From contig NZ_QBKI01000001.1 in the NCBI RefSeq assembly GCF_003054055.1, forward strand, positions 124,001 through 188,000: 64,000 nucleotides of DNA. The letters are read 5' to 3'. Both the position numbers and the translations under genes were made by a program. This stretch comes from Pontibacter mucosus. GTDB lineage: Bacteria; Bacteroidota; Bacteroidia; Cytophagales; Hymenobacteraceae. A model generated the notes under the pieces. The model saw only the letters and a list, made by a program, of their open reading frames with translations. It did not search any database and was not told where the DNA came from. Of the stretch, positions 9,569-18,245 are shown piece by piece. Position 1 is the first letter of the stretch; each line of letters opens with the position of its first letter.

Positions 9569-10618
9569 TTACCGATGCGTGTACTGCTGCTCGTAGTAGC
9601 TCTGGTAGTTGCCCGAGGTCACGTTCTCCAGCCACTCGGGGTTCTCCAGGTACCAGTCCACGGTCTTGCTCAGGCCCTGTTCAAAAGTCACCGACGGCTT
9701 CCAGCCCAGCTCATCCATCAGCTTGGAGGAGTCGATGGCGTAGCGCAGGTCGTGGCCGGCGCGGTCCTTCACAAACGTGATCAGCTTTCTGGAGTGGCCT
9801 TTCTCGCGGCCCAGCTTCTCGTCCATCTGATCGCAGAGCAGCTCGATCAGGTCGATGTTCTTCCACTCGTTCACCCCGCCGATGTTGTAGGTGTCGCCCA
9901 CCTTGCCCTCGTGGAAAATCACGTCGATCGCGCGGGCGTGGTCCAGCACGTAGAGCCAGTCGCGCACGTTCTCGCCCTTGCCGTACACCGGCACCGGGCG
10001 CTCGTTCTTGATGTTGTAGATCGCCAGCGGGATGAGCTTCTCGGGGAAGTGGTTCGGCCCGTAGTTGTTCGAGCAGTTGGAGATCTTCACAGGCAGGCCA
10101 TAAGTGTGGTACCAGGCGCGCACGAAGTGGTCGGAGCTTGCCTTAGAGGCCGAGTACGGCGAGCGCGGATCATAGGCCGTCTCCTCCGTAAACAGGCCGT
10201 CCTCTCCCAGCGAGCCATACACCTCGTCGGTGGAAATGTGATAGAACAGGTGCTTGCTTAGGTCATCGGCCCAGTGCTTTTTCGCTACATTGAGCAGGTT
10301 CACCGTACCGATCACGTTCGTCTGCACGAAGGCCAGCGGGTCAGAGATGGAGCGGTCCACGTGCGACTCGGCCGCCAGGTGGATCACGGCATCAAATTTA
10401 TACTCCGAGAAGATTTCCTCCAGGTAGTCCGCATCCACAATGTCGCCCTTCAGGAAAGTATAGTTTTCCCTGTCCTCGATGTCTGCCAGGTTGGCCAGGT
10501 TGCCGGCGTAGGTCAGCTTATCGAGGTTGTAAATCTGGTAGTTCGGGTACTTGGTCACAAACAGGCGCACCACGTGCGAGCCGATGAAGCCCGCGCCGCC
10601 CGTGATTAATATTTTCAT
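9569..10618 (-). CDS. rfbB: dTDP-glucose 4,6-dehydratase
   Basis: Converts dTDP-glucose to dTDP-4-keto-6-deoxyglucose. 349 residues; Rossmann motif ITGGAGFIGSHVVR at residues 5-18, AAESHVDRSI in the substrate region, STDEVYG and YSASKASSDH with the catalytic Tyr-x-x-x-Lys. Full length. It sits 2 bases after galE and 20 bases before the epimerase gene in the leftward operon. The following steps to dTDP-rhamnose (epimerase RfbC and reductase RfbD) are not in the window. Confidence 0.95.
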   Translation of the reverse strand: MKILITGGAGFIGSHVVRLFVTKYPNYQIYNLDKLTYAGNLANLADIEDRENYTFLKGDIVDADYLEEIFSEYKFDAVIHLAAESHVDRSISDPLAFVQTNVIGTVNLLNVAKKHWADDLSKHLFYHISTDEVYGSLGEDGLFTEETAYDPRSPYSASKASSDHFVRAWYHTYGLPVKISNCSNNYGPNHFPEKLIPLAIYNIKNERPVPVYGKGENVRDWLYVLDHARAIDVIFHEGKVGDTYNIGGVNEWKNIDLIELLCDQMDEKLGREKGHSRKLITFVKDRAGHDLRYAIDSSKLMDELGWKPSVTFEQGLSKTVDWYLENPEWLENVTSGNYQSYYEQQYTHR

Positions 10619-10620
10619 GC

Positions 10621-11655
10621 TTATACTTCTGTTTTCTGTAGCGATACTTGCCAGTCCCAGGCGCTTTTCATGGCCTCTTCCAGGGTGCTGGTCGTTTTAA
10701 AGCCCAGTTCTTTAGTTGATTTGGTTACGTCGGCGTAAATCTTTGGCACATCGCCGGCACGGCGTGGACCAACTTTATAGTTTAGCTTCTGGCCGGATGC
10801 TTTCTCAAAGGCGCTGATTGCCTCCAGCACGCTGTAGCCTGTTCCGGTGCCCACGTTGAAGAACTCTATACTTTGCGCTTTGCCCTGCAGCAGGCGCTCC
10901 ACTGCCACCACGTGTGCCTTGGCCAAGTCCACCACATGGATGAAGTCGCGGATGCAGGTGCCGTCCGGAGTGTCATAATCATCGCCAAACACCGTCAGTT
11001 CCTTGCGTATGCCCGCAGCTGTCTGGGTAATAAACGGCACCAGGTTGTTGGGTACGCCCAAGGGCAACTCTCCTATTCTGGCCGATGGATGTGCCCCGAT
11101 CGGGTTGAAGTAGCGCAAAGCGGTAGCTTTGATGTTACTGCTCCCGCTATTCGCCAGGTCCGTCAGGATTTCCTCGCATACTTTTTTGGTATTGCCATAC
11201 GGGGAGTTGGCCTTCTGTACGGGCGTTTCCTCCGTTACAGGCAGTTGCTCCGGAATACCGTACACCGTGCAGGACGACGAGAAGACCAGGTTGTATACTT
11301 TATACTCCTCCATTACTTGCAGCAGCGCCACCAGCGAGCCTACATTGTTGTGGTAGTACTTCAGCGGCTCTGCCACCGACTCGCCCACGGCCTTGTAGGC
11401 GGCAAAATGAATCACGCCTTGGATATTCTGTTCCTGCTTGAACACTTGGCGCAGGGCCTCCACGTCGGTGCAGTCGATGCGGTGGCAAGGAATGTCACGG
11501 CCAAGTATGGCGGCAATACCCTCCAGTGCGCTTTCTTCGGAGTTGGAGAAGTTGTCGATGATCACAGGCTCATACCCTGCCTCCACCAGCTCTACCACCG
11601 TGTGGGAGCCAATGTAGCCGGCTCCGCCGGTTACCAGTATCTTTGCGTTTGCCAA
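10621..11655 (-). CDS. galE: UDP-glucose 4-epimerase
   Basis: Interconverts UDP-glucose and UDP-galactose. 344 residues; Rossmann motif VTGGAGYIGSHTVVEL, HFAAYKAVGESV, SSSCTVYG, and SPYGNTKKVCEE giving the Tyr-x-x-x-Lys pair. The GalE signature RYFNPIGAHPSARIGE and DYDTPDGTCIRDFIHVVDLAKAH are intact. Third from last in the leftward operon, with very tight spacing to both neighbours (3 and 2 bases), indicating co-transcription. Confidence 0.95.
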   Translation of the reverse strand: MANAKILVTGGAGYIGSHTVVELVEAGYEPVIIDNFSNSEESALEGIAAILGRDIPCHRIDCTDVEALRQVFKQEQNIQGVIHFAAYKAVGESVAEPLKYYHNNVGSLVALLQVMEEYKVYNLVFSSSCTVYGIPEQLPVTEETPVQKANSPYGNTKKVCEEILTDLANSGSSNIKATALRYFNPIGAHPSARIGELPLGVPNNLVPFITQTAAGIRKELTVFGDDYDTPDGTCIRDFIHVVDLAKAHVVAVERLLQGKAQSIEFFNVGTGTGYSVLEAISAFEKASGQKLNYKVGPRRAGDVPKIYADVTKSTKELGFKTTSTLEEAMKSAWDWQVSLQKTEV

Positions 11656-11658
11656 AAT

Positions 11659-12948
11659 TTATAAGCTTGTATATTCTATGTCCTTTATTTTGTTACGGAA
11701 GATGCCTTTCAGGTCCACCAGGATCGGGCTGCTGTTCATGATTGACTTAAAGTAGTTCTCGTCCAGCTCCAGGTAAGCGTTGTGCGGCACGGCCACCACC
11801 ACGGCATCATAATCCTTGCCAGCCTCTTCTACCAGGCCAAAGCCATACTCGTGCTGCAGTTCCTCGGAGCTAGCGTATGGGTCCACTACCTCCACGTTTA
11901 CGTTGAAGCTTTGCAGTTCACGAATCACGTCCACTACCTTCGAGTTGCGGATATCCTCCACGTTCTCCTTAAACGTAGCCCCCATCACCAGCACCTTTGT
12001 CTGCGAGATGTTCTTGCCACGCATGATCATCATCTTCACCAGTTTATTAGCGATATGCGCGCCCATGGTGTCGTTGGTCGTGCGACCGCTCAGGATTACC
12101 TTGGCGTCGTAACCAAGCGCTTTGGCTTTGTAGGTCAGGTAATACGGGTCCACGCCGATGCAATGGCCGCCCACCAGACCCGGAGAGAAGCGCAGGAAGT
12201 TCCACTTCGTACCGGCAGCTTCCAGCACCTCGTAGGTGTTGATGTTCATCCTGTCGAAGATGATGGAAAGCTCGTTCATTAAGGCGATGTTGAGGTCGCG
12301 CTGCGTGTTCTCGATAACTTTAGCCGCCTCGGCTACTTTAATGGAAGAGGCACGGTGCACACCCGCGTCCACCACCAGTTCGTATACTTTGGCAACCTCC
12401 TCGGCAGACTCAGCGTCGCAACCAGAAACCACCTTCACGATTTTAGCCAGCGTGTGCTCTTTGTCGCCCGGGTTGATGCGCTCCGGCGAGTACCCTACCT
12501 TGAAGTCAACGCCGAATTTCAGACCAGACTCGCGCTCCAGCACCGGCACGCAATCCTCTTCCGTGCAGCCAGGGTATACCGTAGACTCAAACACCACGTA
12601 ATCACCTTTCTTCAGCACTTTGCCTACCGTCGTAGAGGCTGCCAGCAAAGGCTTCAGGTCCGGCTGGGCATGCTGATCGATGGGAGTGGGTACGGCCACG
12701 ATAAAGAAGCGCGCTTCGCGCAGCACGTCCAGGCTATCGGTGAACACAATATCGGCCCCCTCAAACTCACGGCTCTCCAACTCGCCGCTCGGATCTATGT
12801 GGTTGCGCATCATCTCCACGCGCTTGGAGTTGATGTCGAATCCGATTACTTTAACTTTTTTAGCGAAGGCAAGCGCAATCGGCAACCCCACATAGCCTAA
12901 CCCAATAACAGCAAGTTTGGCTTCTTTGTCTAGTATTTCCTGGTACAC
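11659..12948 (-). CDS. Nucleotide-sugar dehydrogenase, TviB/WbpO-like
   Basis: Oxidises a UDP-sugar at C6 to the uronic acid with two NAD+. 429 residues. The N-terminal NAD site is VIGLGYVGLPIALAF (about 14-28). The catalytic Cys is in the conserved GLVGGHCIGVDPYYL (about 257-271). The C-terminal nucleotide-binding domain follows. Sequence style (FVPTPIDQ-like AVPTPIDQHAQPDL, KVIENTQRDLNIALMNEL) matches the TviB/WbpO group acting on UDP-GlcNAc or UDP-GalNAc rather than UDP-glucose dehydrogenases. First gene of the sugar operon; a promoter-like -7 box lies 145 bases upstream. Confidence 0.9.
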   Translation of the reverse strand: MYQEILDKEAKLAVIGLGYVGLPIALAFAKKVKVIGFDINSKRVEMMRNHIDPSGELESREFEGADIVFTDSLDVLREARFFIVAVPTPIDQHAQPDLKPLLAASTTVGKVLKKGDYVVFESTVYPGCTEEDCVPVLERESGLKFGVDFKVGYSPERINPGDKEHTLAKIVKVVSGCDAESAEEVAKVYELVVDAGVHRASSIKVAEAAKVIENTQRDLNIALMNELSIIFDRMNINTYEVLEAAGTKWNFLRFSPGLVGGHCIGVDPYYLTYKAKALGYDAKVILSGRTTNDTMGAHIANKLVKMMIMRGKNISQTKVLVMGATFKENVEDIRNSKVVDVIRELQSFNVNVEVVDPYASSEELQHEYGFGLVEEAGKDYDAVVVAVPHNAYLELDENYFKSIMNSSPILVDLKGIFRNKIKDIEYTSL

Positions 12949-13092
12949 GTTGTATATCGTTTGTTATGTTAGAATTTTTACACAAACTGCTTGGGGCTCA
13001 TTTACCTCTGCCAGAACGGACTAAAGCCGCTTAGCATTGCCCCAAAATAATCCATTAAAATGGATAACGCCCGCTGTGGCCTAAAATTACCA

Positions 13093-13100
13093 CAAAAGTA
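13093..13100 (-). promoter_or_regulatory. Candidate -7 box of sugar operon
   Basis: On the minus strand this reads TACTTTTG, a perfect Bacteroidota -7 element, 145 bases before the first operon gene. No TTTG is seen at the expected -33 spacing. It would give an untranslated leader of about 135 bases, which contains a small inverted repeat, ATCCAT-TTAA-ATGGAT type, near 13050. Confidence 0.35.
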
Positions 13101-13147
13101 CAATTATAAATAATACTCCGGATATTTCAGGGTATTTTTCAAAGGCT

Positions 13148-14002
13148 TTACATCATTCCCCGCACGATACGGTCTTTCCCGAACAGGTCCTGCACTACCC
13201 TCGCCTCGGCAAAACCTAGCTGTAACAGGAGATCCTGCACCTGCTGCCCGTAGCGCTCGTTTATTTCAAAGTATAGCTTCCCTCCCTTTTTCAACAGCTG
13301 CTGCGCCACCTCGGCAATTCTTCTGTAATACTTCAGCGGGTCCTGGTCTGGTACGAACAGCGCCAGGTGCGGCTCATACTGCAGCACGTTTTCCCGCATC
13401 TGCCCTTTCTCCTCCTCCAGCACATAGGGTGGGTTGCTCGTGATAATGTCCAGCGAGGCAGGAGTTATACGTGGCACCGGCTCAAAAATATCCGCCTGAA
13501 GCCAGTTTATGTTAAGGTTATACTTTGCCGCATTCGCCTTCGCCACCTCCAGCGCGCCCTCCGACACCTCCAGGCCGTATACTTCGGCATTTCTTAGATT
13601 GGCCGCCAGCGCCAGCGGGATGCAACCGCTCCCGGCACAGATATCCAGCACCTGCAGCCCGTCCTGCCCTTTGTGCTCCCGCAGCACCAGGTCCACCAGT
13701 TCTTCCGTTTCCGGCCGGGGAATCAGCACGCGCTCGTCCACCAGCAACTCTAGCCCATAAAAATGCGCCACCCCCAGCACGTACTGCACCGGTTCCTGCT
13801 GCTGTAACCGCTGTACCATCTGCTTTAGCTGTGTCTCCTGCTCCGGGTTTACCTCCTGTTGCTGTGCCAGCGACAGCTGCATACGGTTTTTCTGCAGCAC
13901 GTGTTCCAGCACTAGTTGGGCTATACTTCCCGCCTCCGGCTCGGGATAGGCCGTTTTTATACTTTCCCGGATGTGCTGCTGTAACTGCTGAACGGTTGCC
14001 AC
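13148..14002 (-). CDS. prmC: Release factor glutamine N5-methyltransferase
   Basis: Methylates the Gln of the GGQ motif in peptide chain release factors RF1/RF2, using S-adenosylmethionine. 284 residues: N-terminal helical domain (1-95), then a Rossmann methyltransferase domain with VLDICAGSGCIPLALA as SAM motif I (about 118-133) and the diagnostic NPPY at 190-193 that binds the substrate glutamine. ATG start at 14000-14002. Divergent from ribD, sharing a 218-base spacer. Confidence 0.95.
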   Translation of the reverse strand: MATVQQLQQHIRESIKTAYPEPEAGSIAQLVLEHVLQKNRMQLSLAQQQEVNPEQETQLKQMVQRLQQQEPVQYVLGVAHFYGLELLVDERVLIPRPETEELVDLVLREHKGQDGLQVLDICAGSGCIPLALAANLRNAEVYGLEVSEGALEVAKANAAKYNLNINWLQADIFEPVPRITPASLDIITSNPPYVLEEEKGQMRENVLQYEPHLALFVPDQDPLKYYRRIAEVAQQLLKKGGKLYFEINERYGQQVQDLLLQLGFAEARVVQDLFGKDRIVRGMM

Positions 14003-14026
14003 GTCTATACTTTCTGTTGATTTCGG

Positions 14027-14042
14027 TATCTTTGCAAAAGTA
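14027..14042. promoter_or_regulatory. Back-to-back -7 boxes for ribD and prmC
   Basis: The 16 bases TATCTTTGCAAAAGTA read TATCTTTG on the plus strand (towards ribD) and TACTTTTG on the minus strand (towards prmC). Both match TAnnTTTG exactly. The prmC start would lie about 25 bases after transcription start; the ribD leader would be about 180 bases. -33 elements are not convincing. Confidence 0.4.
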
Positions 14043-14049
14043 GAACTTT

Positions 14050-14215
14050 CTGAGTTAGAAAGTTAGAAGGTTGAAAAGTTAGAATGTTACGGTGCATTGA
14101 CCTTTACTGAGCCAAGAGTTGTGACTTTTTAGGCACGAAAGAGTAGCGCCTGATTACTGCTTTCCTTTTTCACTTTTTAACCTTCTAACTTCCCAACTTT
14201 CTAACTCCTAAACTC
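14050..14215. repeat. Intergenic AACTTTCTAACTT-type repeats
   Basis: Two clusters in opposite orientation, 14053-14085 (GAGTTAGAAAGTTAGAAGG...) and about 14170-14213 (TTAACCTTCTAACTTCCC...), built of degenerate 8-11-base units around TAACTTTC/TTCTAACT. The same unit occurs at 21131-21170, 22322-22346, 26490-26527 and 54118-54170, always between genes. No coding function is apparent. Confidence 0.7.
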
Positions 14216-14220
14216 TTCCT

Positions 14221-15249
14221 ATGTCCGACGAACGATACATGCGACGCGCCCTGGAGCTGGCTCAGCTGGGCGGAGGCTATACTTCACCAAACCCGATGGT
14301 GGGTTGCGTGGTGGTACACGATGGGAGAATCATTGGCGAGGGATGGCACCAAAAGTATGGCGGCCCCCATGCCGAGGTGAATGCCATTGCTGCCGTGGCG
14401 GATAAAAGCCTGCTGCTTAAGAGCCGGGTGTACGTCACGCTGGAGCCTTGCTCCCATTTTGGCAAAACGCCTCCCTGCGCCGACCTGCTCGTTTCTCATG
14501 GGGTGAAGGATGTGGTGATCTGCAACACAGACCCGAACCCGCTGGTGGCCGGGCGTGGCATAAAAAAATTAACTGATGCTGGTGCCCAGGTAAAAGTAGG
14601 CGTACTGGAACAGGAGGGGCTGGAACTGAACAAACGCTTCTTCACCTTCCACGCGCAAAAGCGGCCGTTTATACTTTTGAAATGGGCCGAAACAGCAGAT
14701 GGCTTTATCGCGGGGGCTAACTATAAACAGGAGCAAATCAGCGGGCCGCTGGCCAGGCGGCTGGTGCACAAGTGGCGCACAGAAGAACAGGCTATTATGG
14801 TGGGCACCCGCACCGCGCTTCATGATAACCCGCAGCTTAACGTGCGGGCGTGGCACGGGCCGCAACCGCTACGCGTGGTCATCGACCGGGCTTTGCAGCT
14901 CCCCCCGCACCTGCACCTTTTTGATGGCAGCCAACCGACGGTGGTTTATACTTATAAACAGCAGCAGGATGGGGAGAATTTATACTTTGTGCAGCTTCAG
15001 GAGGAGGCGCCACTGCTTCTGCAAATTATGCAGGACCTGCACCGGCGTAACGTTTTGTCGGTGATGGTGGAGGGAGGAACTTACCTGCTGGAGAGCCTGC
15101 TGCAGGCAAACCTCTGGGACGAAGCCCTTGTGTTTAAGAGCCAGCAAAAAACGCTTGGGGATGGGATAAAAGCCCCTGCCATGACGCACGGCCGGCTACA
15201 AAGCTCTCAAACTTTAGGCACCGACCAATTGTTGCACTACCGGCGTTAG
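14221..15249 (+). CDS. ribD: Bifunctional riboflavin deaminase/reductase
   Basis: Carries out deamination and then side-chain reduction of the pyrimidine intermediate in riboflavin synthesis. 342 residues. The N-terminal CMP/dCMP-deaminase-like zinc domain has H50-A-E52 and PCSHFGKTPPC with Cys77 and Cys86 as zinc ligands. The reductase domain starts about residue 150 (RPFILLKWAETADGFIAG) and ends with the substrate site MVEGGTYLLESLL. Two in-frame AT-rich TATACTT motifs lie in the reductase half. ATG start at 14221. Confidence 0.94.
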   Translation: MSDERYMRRALELAQLGGGYTSPNPMVGCVVVHDGRIIGEGWHQKYGGPHAEVNAIAAVADKSLLLKSRVYVTLEPCSHFGKTPPCADLLVSHGVKDVVICNTDPNPLVAGRGIKKLTDAGAQVKVGVLEQEGLELNKRFFTFHAQKRPFILLKWAETADGFIAGANYKQEQISGPLARRLVHKWRTEEQAIMVGTRTALHDNPQLNVRAWHGPQPLRVVIDRALQLPPHLHLFDGSQPTVVYTYKQQQDGENLYFVQLQEEAPLLLQIMQDLHRRNVLSVMVEGGTYLLESLLQANLWDEALVFKSQQKTLGDGIKAPAMTHGRLQSSQTLGTDQLLHYRR

Positions 15250-15353
15250 TTGTTGGTTGATAGTTGTTCGTTATTAGTTCTCCTAAAGTATACCCACTCT
15301 ATACTACATTCAATATTCAGTCATTCACTCAACCACTCATTCAAAATTACACC

Positions 15354-15836
15354 ATGGCCGAATCATTAATTATAGACGCAAACCTCAGTAAAGAAGAAAA
15401 GTATAAAGCACTGCTTCCGCAGATAGAAGCCCTGACCGCCGGCGAAACAGACCTGATTGCCAATATCTCGAATATGGTGGCCGCGCTGCGCCAGGGCATG
15501 GGGTTCTTCTGGGTGGGGGTATACTTTAACAAAGAGGGACAGCTGGTGCTAGGGCCGTTCCAGGGGCCGATTGCCTGCACCCGCATCCCCTACCACAAAG
15601 GTGTTTGCGGCGCCTGCTACACCCAGCAGAAAACCATACTAGTGCCGGATGTAGAAGCCTTCCCGGGCCACATTGCCTGTAGCAGCGACTCTAAATCGGA
15701 GATCGTGTTGCCAGCCATAAAAGACGGCGAGGTTAAACTGGTGCTGGACGTAGACAGCGACAAACTCAACGACTTCGACGAAGTGGACCAGAAATACCTG
15801 GAGCAGCTGATGACGCTGGTGGAGAACTGGTATTAG
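15354..15836 (+). CDS. msrC: Free methionine-(R)-sulfoxide reductase, GAF fold
   Basis: Reduces free methionine-R-sulfoxide, an oxidative damage repair enzyme. 160 residues from ATG 15354, the family's size; the frame extends upstream but the homologous part starts at MAESL. The three catalytic cysteines of the fRMsr family are present: Cys75 (GPIACTRIPY), Cys85 (KGVCGAC) and Cys109 (PGHIACSSDS), with the same 10 and 24 residue spacing as in E. coli YebR. Substrate-site SEIVLPAI is also present. An extra Cys88 is unusual. Single gene with a terminator at 15979. Confidence 0.93.
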   Translation: MAESLIIDANLSKEEKYKALLPQIEALTAGETDLIANISNMVAALRQGMGFFWVGVYFNKEGQLVLGPFQGPIACTRIPYHKGVCGACYTQQKTILVPDVEAFPGHIACSSDSKSEIVLPAIKDGEVKLVLDVDSDKLNDFDEVDQKYLEQLMTLVENWY

Positions 15837-15841
15837 TTTTT

Positions 15842-16047
15842 ACGAAGCACGTATCAAGTAGCAAGACTTTGGGAATCAAGCTACGGTAAGCCGTAAGCTA
15901 CAATAGAAGTATAAGCAGTGGCTTCCATTAACAGAATCCTACTCATCCCTTAATCCTGCAAAACCTGATTCAGACAAAAGCCGCTGCAAGTAATAACTTG
16001 CAGCGGCTTTTTGTTTTTTTTATCGTGCTACTTGATACGTGCTTCGT
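15842..16047. repeat. 22-bp perfect inverted repeat around a terminator
   Basis: Bases 15842-15863 and 16026-16047 are perfect reverse complements (22 of 22), 162 bases apart. They enclose an independent terminator hairpin (15979-16008) and a degenerate copy of a GGATTTACAGGATT-type repeat (about 15933-15976). The pair lies between the convergent genes msrC and psd. It could be the ends of a small non-autonomous element or two copies of a dispersed repeat in inverted orientation. Confidence 0.75.
15979..16020. terminator. Terminator between msrC and psd
   Basis: Perfect 12-bp stem AGCCGCTGCAAG (15979-15990) with CTTGCAGCGGCT (15997-16008), loop TAATAA, followed by TTTTTGTTTTTTT. A strong rho-independent terminator for the rightward gene; the minus-strand side has only TTTTG. 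Confidence 0.85.
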
Positions 16048-16059
16048 GATACGTCCAGC

Positions 16060-16743
16060 TTACCCAAACAACGTCGGTGGCGGGGTTTTCAGCTGAGCAA
16101 TAACGGTTTGACCTCCCTTAGTTTTTTGCCCCAGTTCCGCCTTGATTTCTGTATCCAGCGGCAGGAAGATATCCACACGCGAGCCGAACTTGATAAAGCC
16201 GAACTCCTCGCCCTGGCTCACCTCATCGCCCTCGTTTACATACCATACAATACGGCGTGCCATGGCCCCGGCAATCTGGCGGAACAGCACCTCCGGCCCT
16301 GCAGTAGACTCCACCACCACCGTGGTGCGCTCGTTTTGCGTGCTCGACTTTGGGTGCCAGGCCACAAAGTAGTTGCCAGGATGGTATTTAAAGTACTTTA
16401 CAATGCCGGAAACGGGGTTGCGCGTGATGTGCACGTTTATCGGCGACATGAAGATGGAGATTTGCTTGCGCTTGTCTTTAAAGTACTCCGGCTCCTCCAC
16501 TTCCTCAATCACTACCACCTTTCCGTCGGCAGGGGCTATGATGAGGTCCTCGTGCAGCAGCAACGTACGGTAGGGACTGCGGAAAAACTGCAGGATCAAC
16601 AGGAAGAGAACGGCAGACACACCGGAGAACACCCTGTTGAAGGTGCCATTCTCAGCATTGAAATTGTAGAGCAAAAGGTTCAGCACTACAAGTGCCAGTA
16701 AAGTAAAAAATAGTATTTTCCTTCCTTCCTTATGGATTTTCAT
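16060..16743 (-). CDS. psd: Phosphatidylserine decarboxylase family protein
   Basis: Makes phosphatidylethanolamine from phosphatidylserine at the membrane. 227 residues, the short (Psd-A) type. N-terminal membrane helices at about 8-27 and 35-54. APADGKVV at 70-77 is conserved. The self-cleavage site is KFGSRVD with Gly187-Ser188; cleavage gives the pyruvoyl cofactor on the alpha chain. FMSPINVHITRNPVSG and HPGNYFVAWHPKSSTQNER are family signatures. cdsA, another phospholipid gene, lies in the same leftward group two genes upstream. Confidence 0.93.
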   Translation of the reverse strand: MKIHKEGRKILFFTLLALVVLNLLLYNFNAENGTFNRVFSGVSAVLFLLILQFFRSPYRTLLLHEDLIIAPADGKVVVIEEVEEPEYFKDKRKQISIFMSPINVHITRNPVSGIVKYFKYHPGNYFVAWHPKSSTQNERTTVVVESTAGPEVLFRQIAGAMARRIVWYVNEGDEVSQGEEFGFIKFGSRVDIFLPLDTEIKAELGQKTKGGQTVIAQLKTPPPTLFG

Positions 16744-16782
16744 TCGATGCTATTGTTTGCCGCAGGTACTATATAAACTCAT

Positions 16783-16814
16783 AATAGCCCATCCAGTTAC
16801 GTGGATGGGCTATT
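16783..16814 (-). terminator. Hairpin between gdh and psd
   Basis: 13-bp stem AATAGCCCATCCA (16783-16795) with TGGATGGGCTATT (16802-16814). It lies 49 bases past the stop of the glutamate dehydrogenase gene. The T-run on the minus strand is poor, so efficiency is doubtful. Confidence 0.55.
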
Positions 16815-16862
16815 ACCTGCTTCAAAATTATATAATATCCGGAATATTCCTCTAAAAATCTT

Positions 16863-18143
16863 TTAGAAGCCCCCGCGATACTTGTACGTCATGGCCACTT
16901 TATCGATGGCCACGATGTAGGCTGCGATGCGCATTGGCACGTTATACTTCTGAGAAGCAGCGTAAACACGCTCGAAAGCCTCGTTCATGATGCGCTCGGC
17001 GCGCTCGTTCACGCGGTCCAGCGTCCACTTAAAGCCCATGCGGTTTTGCACCCACTCGAAGTAGGACACGGTAACACCGCCTGAGTTCGCCAGGATGTCC
17101 GGCACGACCATAATGCCCTTCTCGTTGATGATGTTATCAGCCTTGTAAGAGGTAGGGCCGTTGGCACCCTCTACAATCAGGCGGGCCTGTATCCTGTCCA
17201 CGTTGTGGATGGTGATCACGTCCTCCACGGCAGCAGGAATCAGCACGTCCACCTTGGCTGTCAGCAGGTCGCCCGGGTCATCCATCAACTCTGCTCCCTT
17301 ATAACCTTCCAGGCGGCCGTTGTGCGCGTTTTTATACTCTATCGCTTCGTCAATATCAATCCCGTTGTCGTTCCAGTAGGCTCCGCTAATGTCGCTAACG
17401 CCTAAAATCTTCACGCCCCGGTCATTCATCAGCTTTGCCGCCCAGGCGCCTACGTTGCCGAAGCCCTGTATCGCAGCCGTAGACTTGGCGGGGTCCATGC
17501 CCAGTTTGTTCATGGCGGCCATGGCCGACACCATCACGCCGCGGCCCGTTGCCTCTACGCGGCCCAGCGAGCCGCCCAGCACCAACGGTTTACCCGTCAC
17601 CACTGCGTGCTCGGTAGAGCCTTTTGTCTTGGAATACTCGTCCATGAGCCAGGCCATTTCGCGAGGTCCGGTGCCCATGTCCGGGGCAGGAATGTCGCGG
17701 TCCGGGCCAAAAATATCCTGCAAAGCCGACGTATAGGCTCTGGTCAGTCGCTCAATTTCACCGGCTGACATAGAGAAAGGATCGCAGATGATACCGCCTT
17801 TGGCACCACCGTACGGGATGTCCACCACGGCGCATTTCCAGGTCATCCAGGCAGCCAGGGCCTTCACCTCATCCAGGAATACATCCGGTGCGTAGCGGAT
17901 ACCGCCTTTGGACGGCCCCAGGATAGTGGAGTGAATAACGCGGTAGCCCTCGAACACGCGCACTTTGCCGTCGTCCATGGTCACGGGCACGTTCACGATT
18001 ACCTGACGTGTTGGAGACTTAAGTACGTTATATACTTCCTCATCCAACCCCAGCACCTCCGCCGCTATGTTAAAGCGCGACATCATCGACTCGAAAGGAT
18101 TTTCCTTATCCTTAATCGGAGCTGGCTCTTTGTATAACATCAT
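16863..18143 (-). CDS. Glutamate dehydrogenase (Glu/Leu/Phe/Val family)
   Basis: Interconverts glutamate and 2-oxoglutarate plus ammonia. 426 residues, typical of the hexameric small glutamate dehydrogenases. Substrate domain: GPSKGGIRYAP (77-87), Lys103 (TWKCAVVD) and Lys115 in YGGAKGGI, Asp155 in PAPDMGTG, all matching catalytic positions of the family. The NAD(P) domain has IQGFGNVGAWAA. MMLYK start; the second Met may be the true one. One of three members of this family in the window (others at 30807 and 41753). Confidence 0.92.
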   Translation of the reverse strand: MMLYKEPAPIKDKENPFESMMSRFNIAAEVLGLDEEVYNVLKSPTRQVIVNVPVTMDDGKVRVFEGYRVIHSTILGPSKGGIRYAPDVFLDEVKALAAWMTWKCAVVDIPYGGAKGGIICDPFSMSAGEIERLTRAYTSALQDIFGPDRDIPAPDMGTGPREMAWLMDEYSKTKGSTEHAVVTGKPLVLGGSLGRVEATGRGVMVSAMAAMNKLGMDPAKSTAAIQGFGNVGAWAAKLMNDRGVKILGVSDISGAYWNDNGIDIDEAIEYKNAHNGRLEGYKGAELMDDPGDLLTAKVDVLIPAAVEDVITIHNVDRIQARLIVEGANGPTSYKADNIINEKGIMVVPDILANSGGVTVSYFEWVQNRMGFKWTLDRVNERAERIMNEAFERVYAASQKYNVPMRIAAYIVAIDKVAMTYKYRGGF

Positions 18144-18245
18144 CTACTCTAAATTTTTATTAGTGAGTAATTAATCAGTGAATTAAAATACGGGGCAAAG
18201 TTGAGAATTAAACTTGCAACCTCCTAAGAGCGGGCAACAAATTTT

